From the NCBI GenBank assembly GCA_963978545.1, contig OZ021726.1, forward strand, positions 29,112,459 through 29,176,458: 64,000 nucleotides of DNA, in the 5' to 3' direction. The notes beneath the pieces are model-generated. The model had not been told where the DNA came from. It ran no database searches and saw only the letters and a program-made list of their open reading frames with translations. The stretch's first letter is position 1, and the number at the start of each line of letters is the position of its first letter. The stretch comes from Linyphia triangularis (taxonomy: Eukaryota > Arthropoda > Arachnida > Araneae > Linyphiidae). Of the stretch, positions 63,205-64,000 are shown in pieces. The position numbers and the translations under genes are program-made.

Positions 63205-64000
63205 GTTTTCAATTCGTTAAGCCTTAACTGCAAGTGTTAAAAACATGTGTCATAAATCAATTTGTAGGTCGCTCTAAAAAAAAAAAAAAAACTCAGCCAT
63301 GAAATGCAACCAAAAATGCTTTAAAACTTGATTGGAAAATAAACCAACTTGGCAATGCTCCTAGTATTTATATTCATATATAAAAAAAAACTTTCTTATT
63401 ACAAGGGTTTGTGTTAAGCGTCCTCTACCTTACAGAGAGATATTTAAATAATTAAATCTTGCCATGTGGTACAGGATCGCTATTTTTATTAACAACTTGT
63501 TAAAGTACATCATTATTCAAGTGCCAAAATTTCCAAAAATTGATTCAAACAATTCCCTCCCCCCATTCCAAATACTTAAGTTCTCTCACCAAATATCTCT
63601 TTTAAATTATCTTTCACTCCAAAATCTTCAGCATTTATTATTCTATTTTTATAAATTGAAAAATGTTTCAAATCATTTCAATTTGTTTAAAATAGATCAA
63701 AGATTTATTTTTAACCTAATTTAAAAATATACTTCACTAGTTGAATTTATGTTTGCAACATCTACCGTACACCACAGACAATTTACCAGATATTATTTCT
63801 AAACAATGTTTTCTTTCTTCTGGTTGTCTTGAAGAAACTACATAACAACTTTTTTTTTTAAAAGTGTTACATTGATCATTATTCTTCTGGAGTGTAATTT
63901 TTCTCGAGTATAGATACTGGCTTTTTTTTTTTTTTTTTTTCCTTCTTTTCTTTTTTTTTACTGGGACAATACAAATGATACCATATATACATCGAAAAAA
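63205..64000. other. AT-rich end of window, no gene seen
   Basis: Homopolymers at 63280 and 63922-63942. The 86-codon plus frame (63464-63724) is AT-driven and has no recognisable domain. Confidence 0.5.

Overview
This is an AT-rich (roughly 70% A+T by eye), intron-bearing animal sequence. It suggests an arthropod, plausibly a spider, because it has a secreted Gly/Tyr-rich structural protein, Tc1/IS630-type and hAT-type transposons, tRNA-derived SINEs, long (TA)n tracts, and tiny first coding exons followed by introns of about 3 kb. Nothing bacterial is present. Coding density is very low: most open frames here are AT-rich noise, satellite or microsatellite translations, or antisense shadows. 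The genes were found by joining splice sites by eye, with no transcript data.

Genes. (1) Minus strand, 10901 to 7628: a two-exon gene for a 150-residue secreted glycine/tyrosine-rich protein, with a TATA box, initiator-like site, short first exon, 2.8-kb intron and AATAAA signal. (2) Minus strand, 61357 to 57873: a three-exon gene for a 130-residue cysteine-free secreted protein of unknown function; phases match at both introns. (3) Plus strand, 31693-35051: two good exons of a small soluble protein I do not recognise. Their phases do not match, so at least one middle exon is missing from my model; the 3' exon is followed by AATAAA. A few weaker exon candidates (46432, 51062, 55870, 59167) are listed with low confidence.

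Mobile elements and repeats fill much of the rest. 3.85-4.98 kb: hAT-like end and an IS630/Tc1-type transposase remnant. 18.06-19.06 kb and 35.77-37.92 kb: two arrays of the same 91-bp satellite in opposite orientation, each joined through the same terminal sequence to a (TA)n tract. 23.4-23.57 kb and 56.7-56.95 kb: tRNA-derived SINE-like sequences. 26.2-27.0 kb and 44.6-45.4 kb: two copies of one dispersed repeat; the second carries a 235-bp MITE at a duplicated TTAA, and the first preserves the empty site. 28.49-30.02 kb: a decayed Tc1-like element whose two halves face each other, interrupted by a 251-bp element with an 8-bp target duplication. 38.04-39.59 kb: an almost perfect 1.55-kb palindromic TA-flanked element. 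48.42-49.15 and 62.68-63.20 kb: hAT-like non-autonomous elements with 8-bp duplications. 54.2-54.6 and 56.05-56.41 kb: long hairpin-forming palindromes.

The genes show no sign of acting together; they are isolated single genes in a repeat-rich, gene-poor region. I found no clear novel multi-gene system. The most unusual structures are the satellite-bearing elements fused to (TA)n and the series of long palindromes.
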